NCBI RefSeq assembly: GCF_012849095.1
Contig: NZ_CP051680.1
Coordinates: 5,053,501-5,117,500, forward strand
Source of the DNA: Cohnella herbarum
Lineage (GTDB): Bacteria; Bacillota; Bacilli; Paenibacillales; Paenibacillaceae
Direction of reading: 5' to 3'
Length of the DNA stretch: 64,000 nucleotides
A model generated the notes under the pieces. It saw nothing but the letters and a program-made list of their open reading frames with translations. It had not been told where the DNA came from and made no database searches. Of the stretch, positions 60,200 to 64,000 are shown in pieces. Made by a program: the position numbers and the translations under genes. Each line of letters opens with the position of its first letter. Position 1 is the stretch's first letter.

Positions 60200-61732
60200 A
60201 TGATGTTCGGAATATTTCACTTCTTGAGGAAAATCCGCAATTCCAAATATCGCGACTCCAACAAATCCGTCGCTTCCAGAGTAAATAATTCCCTTAGCAA
60301 AAAACTCTCCGATAACCTTCAATACCTTAATCAATTGTTTGATATGGCTCCCGATTTGGTCATCCGGCACATCCATTCGGATCAGGGTGCCGTTTACGCC
60401 GCACTCGTCTATTTGGACGGCATGACGGATAAAAATTCGATAGAAAACAACATCTTGCGCGATCTCGCGAGGGGGAAGGCCCCGAACGAGGTCAGCGTGG
60501 GAAGTATTAAACAGACATCGGAATGGAAGCAGATCGAGTACGATATTTTGGATGGACAGAGCGTTCTGTTCGTCGACGGGCAGCCGAAGGCTACCGTCTA
60601 TTGTACGCAAGGATGGCCGCAAAGAGCGGTTGAAGAATCTACCGTCGAAACCTCTATTCGCGGAGCGCATGAAGGCTTCGTAGAAACCAGAAGCCAGAAT
60701 ATCGCGATGATTCGCAGATATATCCCCAACCGGGAGCTGAAAATCAAGGAACTTATCGTTGGCCTCCGGGGCAAAACGAAAGTCTCGATTCTCTATTTAG
60801 GGGACGTCGCTAATCCGGATATTCTTAAGGAACTCGAAACCCGCATCAATAAGATCGATATCGACGCGATCATGAATACCGGGGAGTTAGCCGAATTTAT
60901 CGAGGATAATCCTTATTCTCCGTTTCCCCAACTTATTCTAACGGAAAGACCGGACACGGCGGCTTCCCATATCCTTCAGGGAAGGTATATCGTCGTCGTG
61001 GATAAGTCGCCGACCGTCATGGCCGCTCCAGCTCATTTTTTCACCTTTTTAACCAGCGTCGACGATCACAACAGCCGTTGGATGATTGCTTCTTTTACCC
61101 GAATCCTTCGTTTTATTGCGGCGTTTATATCCTTGTTTTTACCGGCCGTCTATATCGCGTTGATTTCATTCGATTACGAAGTCATTCCCGTGCAGCTCAT
61201 TCTCTCGATTGCAGAGACGAGATCGCGCGTTCCGTTCCCTCCCATCTTAGAGGCTATGTTGATGGAAATCACGATTGAAATGATGAGGGAAGCAGGCATT
61301 CGTCTCCCGGCGCCGATCGGACAAACGATTGGCATCGTGGGAGGTATCGTCATCGGCCAGGCGGCCGTCCAAGCCGGTATCGTCAGCAATATTATGGTTG
61401 TCGTCGTTGCCACTACCGCCATCGCTTCTTTTCTTATGCCTAACTATGATATGGGAGCAGCCATTCGGCTGCTTCGGTTTCCCATGATGTTACTGGCTTC
61501 GATGTTCGGAATCGTGGGCATCGTTATCGGTGCGATCGCCTTAGTCGCGCATCTCGTTGCTCTCGAATCTTTCGGAACCCCTTACGGGAGTCCGCTTGCG
61601 CCTTGGAGATTCGCGGATATGAAGGATATGTTCATTCGCGTCCCGATATGGGCAATGATCAAGCGACCCAAGAGCACGGATAACATTCAAGCCATCAGAC
61701 AGAACAAGCATCGGGGTGACGAAGACTCTTGA
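60200..61732 (+). CDS. Spore germination protein, GerA family (A subunit)
   Basis: 510 residues. The N-terminal soluble domain (about 1-290; APDLVIRHIHSDQGAVYAAL; RNELKIKELIVGLRGKTKVS-like) is followed by membrane segments (ILRFIAAFISLFLPAVYIAL; AGIRLPAPIGQTIGIVGGIV; VGIVIGAIALVAHLVALESF). GFVETRSQNIAMIRRYI and LTERPDTAASHILQGRYIVV are family signatures. It is part of the ligand-gated ion channel of the spore inner membrane. GGGTGAGGG precedes ATG 60200. Confidence 0.95.
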   Translation: MMFGIFHFLRKIRNSKYRDSNKSVASRVNNSLSKKLSDNLQYLNQLFDMAPDLVIRHIHSDQGAVYAALVYLDGMTDKNSIENNILRDLARGKAPNEVSVGSIKQTSEWKQIEYDILDGQSVLFVDGQPKATVYCTQGWPQRAVEESTVETSIRGAHEGFVETRSQNIAMIRRYIPNRELKIKELIVGLRGKTKVSILYLGDVANPDILKELETRINKIDIDAIMNTGELAEFIEDNPYSPFPQLILTERPDTAASHILQGRYIVVVDKSPTVMAAPAHFFTFLTSVDDHNSRWMIASFTRILRFIAAFISLFLPAVYIALISFDYEVIPVQLILSIAETRSRVPFPPILEAMLMEITIEMMREAGIRLPAPIGQTIGIVGGIVIGQAAVQAGIVSNIMVVVVATTAIASFLMPNYDMGAAIRLLRFPMMLLASMFGIVGIVIGAIALVAHLVALESFGTPYGSPLAPWRFADMKDMFIRVPIWAMIKRPKSTDNIQAIRQNKHRGDEDS

Positions 61733-62829
61733 AGAAAGATGCGAAGAGCGGTATCACGTTCATGCAATTTATTTTTATTATTCATGGCAGCCAATTAGGG
61801 ACGGGAATATTTTCTCTTCCGAAAGATTTAGCCGAACATGCAGGGACGGACGGCTGGATATCCCTCATCCTTGGATGGTCCCTGAGCGTGATCGCCAGCA
61901 TTGTCATCGTGCTTATTTTTCGCAAATTCCCTAATGATACGTTGCCGGAGCTCATGATCCGTCTTTTCGGCAAGATTATAGGGAAGGTTCTGATCGTCCC
62001 CGTCATTTTTTATTTCGCTTTTTTCGTATGGACGATTCTCACTTCCGCGATGATGTTTATTAAGCAATGGTTTCTGCCGATGACGCCGGATTTTGTCGTC
62101 ATGCTCCTACTGATTGCCCCGGGCTTTCTGGTTGCGCGCAAGAGCTTGCGCATATTAGGCCGCTATTGCGAGTTGGTCTTTTACATCATGATGGTGATGT
62201 TCTTTCTCTTTTTGTTCCCGATAGGAGACAGTCACTGGATTCATTTGCTCCCGATTCTGAAGGAAGGTTGGTTTCCCGTCTTTCAGGGGGTCAGTTCTTC
62301 GGTTTATTCTTTCCTCGGTTTCGAAATCGTTTTTTTTATTTATCCTTATTTGCAGAAGAAGCAAATGGCGATACGCGGAGTCGTCATCGCCAACACCATT
62401 ACGCTACTCTACTACTTGGAAGTCACCCTCATTTGCTTCGCCTTCTTCAGTCCCGACGGAATCACGGAATATAACCAGCCCGTATTCAACTTATTGAAAA
62501 TCATTGATTTTGACTTTTTGGAACGGATCGACATGTTGTTTTTGGCCATTTATTTGTTTGAAGTTTCGACGACTTGGCTTCCTTTTACGTTCGGAACGTT
62601 ATTAAGCCTAGGCCTTCTGTTCGGAACAAAGAATACGGCGCCTTCCGCCTCCGTCTTGTTCCTGCTGATCGTCGTGCTCGTCTTCTTCATTCACCCCTCT
62701 TGGAATCAGAACGCCGAATGGATGCTATTCATCGGTACGGCAGGAATCGGGTTCGCTTACGTATTTCCGGTTTTTCTTTACCTCTATGTTCTTGTATTTA
62801 ATCGACTGCGACGGAGTGAGTCCTTGTGA
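61729..62829 (+). CDS. Spore germination protein, GerB family (B subunit)
   Basis: 366 residues, ten membrane segments, amino-acid-permease-like. FIIHGSQLGTGIFSLPKDLA is the conserved first helix of GerB proteins; ILPIFQGVSSSVYSFLGFEI-like residues (KEGWFPVFQGVSSSVYSFL) mark the middle. It binds the germinant. TTG 61729 overlaps the stop of the A-subunit gene. Confidence 0.94.
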   Translation: MKKDAKSGITFMQFIFIIHGSQLGTGIFSLPKDLAEHAGTDGWISLILGWSLSVIASIVIVLIFRKFPNDTLPELMIRLFGKIIGKVLIVPVIFYFAFFVWTILTSAMMFIKQWFLPMTPDFVVMLLLIAPGFLVARKSLRILGRYCELVFYIMMVMFFLFLFPIGDSHWIHLLPILKEGWFPVFQGVSSSVYSFLGFEIVFFIYPYLQKKQMAIRGVVIANTITLLYYLEVTLICFAFFSPDGITEYNQPVFNLLKIIDFDFLERIDMLFLAIYLFEVSTTWLPFTFGTLLSLGLLFGTKNTAPSASVLFLLIVVLVFFIHPSWNQNAEWMLFIGTAGIGFAYVFPVFLYLYVLVFNRLRRSESL

Positions 62830-63938
62830 AACGCGTTTACCTCGTTTGTCTGCTGCTGTCGCTTTCCATTCTGCCGGGTTGCTGGGATCAAACCAACATC
62901 GAAGACATTTCGCTGTCCTTGCTGCTTGGAATCGATCTCGATGAGAACGATCATCTCGTTATTTCCTCATCGGATCCGATCTTTAATAAAGAAGCGAAAG
63001 AGAAAGATGAAAAAAGCGTCGTTCAAGCTTCCACCCTTAGACAATCTAGAGACAAATTCGACGCTACGATTACCGCTTTGACTAGCCGGGGCAAAGTCCA
63101 AGTGATGCTCATCGGCAAACGAGTTGTCGAGCATTCGGACTGGTATAGCCTCCTAGACGCCAGCTATCGCGACGGTAAAAATACGACAATGTCCAGGGTC
63201 GCCCTCGTAGACGGTTCGGTTAGCGATCTGGTCAAGTTCACGCCCGCGGATAAGCCGCGACTGCCTTTATATTTGTTAACCCTAATCGATACCGCCCGCG
63301 ATCAGAATATTTCGGTCAAAACGTCGCTTCAAGAGCTTCATCGTCAATATACGGAGAAAGGGATGAGTCCTAGCATTACGGAGTTGAAAAAAGACGATCA
63401 AATAAAAATAACGGGTACGGCTCTCTTGAATCGTTCCGGCCAATACAAAATGACGCTTAACGCCGATCAAACCAAGTTGTTAAGAATCCTGCAGCATGAA
63501 ACAAAGGGAGAATTCTCTTTTACCGTCACCCTCCCCGATCAACCTAGCGATGGTTTTTTTCAAAAAAACAAAATGAGCTTCTTTCCGGATTTCATTCGCG
63601 TTAAGACAAAGACGGATTATAAAGACAACGGATTCGTCTTCGATATTAAGGTTAGTATGGGAATCATCGTATCCGAACGCCTATTTCGCTTTAACGGCAA
63701 CAAGAACACTCCCGAATTGGAAAAGCAACTTCAGGAGGAGCTGCAAAATCAATTTCGAGAGTTCCTCAAAAAAATCCAATCGGCCAAAATCGATCCGATC
63801 GGACTCGGCCTGTACGCAAGAGCCTACGAGTATGCCGAATGGAAGAAGGTTCAAGACACTTGGGAAGAAGCGTTCTCGAAGGCGACAGTGAACGTAAAGG
63901 TCAAAGTCAAAATACGGGCAAACGGCTCGACTACATAA
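62826..63938 (+). CDS. Spore germination lipoprotein, Ger(x)C family (C subunit)
   Basis: 370 residues. Lipobox SILPGCWDQTNIEDI (Cys near residue 19; the C-W-D start is the hallmark). LLLGIDLDENDHLVISSSDP and TALTSRGKVQVMLIGKRVVE follow, then the C-terminal domain. It is the outer-leaflet lipoprotein of the receptor. GTG 62826 overlaps the B-subunit stop as GTGA, so all three subunits are translationally coupled. Confidence 0.95.
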   Translation: MKRVYLVCLLLSLSILPGCWDQTNIEDISLSLLLGIDLDENDHLVISSSDPIFNKEAKEKDEKSVVQASTLRQSRDKFDATITALTSRGKVQVMLIGKRVVEHSDWYSLLDASYRDGKNTTMSRVALVDGSVSDLVKFTPADKPRLPLYLLTLIDTARDQNISVKTSLQELHRQYTEKGMSPSITELKKDDQIKITGTALLNRSGQYKMTLNADQTKLLRILQHETKGEFSFTVTLPDQPSDGFFQKNKMSFFPDFIRVKTKTDYKDNGFVFDIKVSMGIIVSERLFRFNGNKNTPELEKQLQEELQNQFREFLKKIQSAKIDPIGLGLYARAYEYAEWKKVQDTWEEAFSKATVNVKVKVKIRANGSTT

Positions 63939-63955
63939 GGATTAAGGGTTCTCCG

Positions 63956-63983
63956 TTACGGGTACTAATGGATTAACCCGTAA
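63956..63983 (+). terminator. Terminator-like hairpin after the ger operon
   Basis: TTACGGGT (63956-63963) and ACCCGTAA (63976-63983) pair perfectly around a 12-base loop, 17 bp after the operon. No T-run follows, so the call is weak. Confidence 0.4.
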
Positions 63984-64000
63984 TAAACATATAAAATCAT

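Overview
The window looks like chromosomal DNA of an endospore-forming Bacillota of the Paenibacillaceae (Paenibacillus/Cohnella type). Supporting signs are a complete gerA-type spore germinant receptor operon (60200-63938), a YesM/YesN-type two-component system beside an Lpl/Ytc-type sugar ABC importer and glycosidases, a sporulation-kinase-like histidine kinase, strong AGGAGG ribosome binding sites, frequent GTG/TTG starts and a moderate-to-high GC content. No rRNA, tRNA, CRISPR array or prophage was seen.

Layout. 1-9200: end of a FecCD iron permease, a hydrolase divergent from a YafY/WYL regulator across a palindromic operator, VanZ/RDD and MFS membrane proteins, a Crp-like regulator, an SDR, an ANT-like nucleotidyltransferase, an Rpn-type nuclease, the remnant of a drug exporter and an AAC(3) acetyltransferase behind an attenuator-like leader. 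9276-13171: a sporulation-kinase-like sensor faces a three-gene cluster of histidine phosphatase, class I isoprenoid synthase fold protein and NHLP-type RiPP precursor. Spo0A-box-like sites lie in front of several of these genes. This is my main candidate for an undescribed system. 13289-16948: oligoendopeptidase F with a coupled short ORF, a YitT protein and an AraC regulator. 17071-30448: a carbohydrate locus (GH78-like and GH29-like enzymes, YesMN-type sensor/regulator, solute-binding lipoprotein, two permeases, a phosphodiesterase and a metallophosphoesterase).

31679-34975 is a Russian-doll structure: an array of 49-51 bp tandem repeats is broken by an IS3-family element (3-bp GAG duplication), whose transposase gene is itself broken by a 1.6 kb IS66-family element (14-bp inverted ends, 9-bp duplication). 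35344-48597 carries regulators and metabolic genes: DeoR, a lipoprotein/membrane pair, a flavoprotein, a hydrolase, a GNAT-GNAT-pentapeptide fusion, a UPF0303 protein, a MerR/MFS pair, a MarR regulator with two identical operator-like sites around its gene, a saccharopine-dehydrogenase-like enzyme, and an MFS/ROK pair with a perfect 11-bp palindrome upstream.

48770-63938: SelO; a two-component system followed by an ABC exporter of the antimicrobial-peptide-resistance type; a CapD-like sugar-nucleotide enzyme coupled to a decayed MurG-like gene; a second two-component system with a Tat-exported metallophosphoesterase; a sulfatase; and the ger operon. Several operons show stop/start overlaps, so translational coupling is common.
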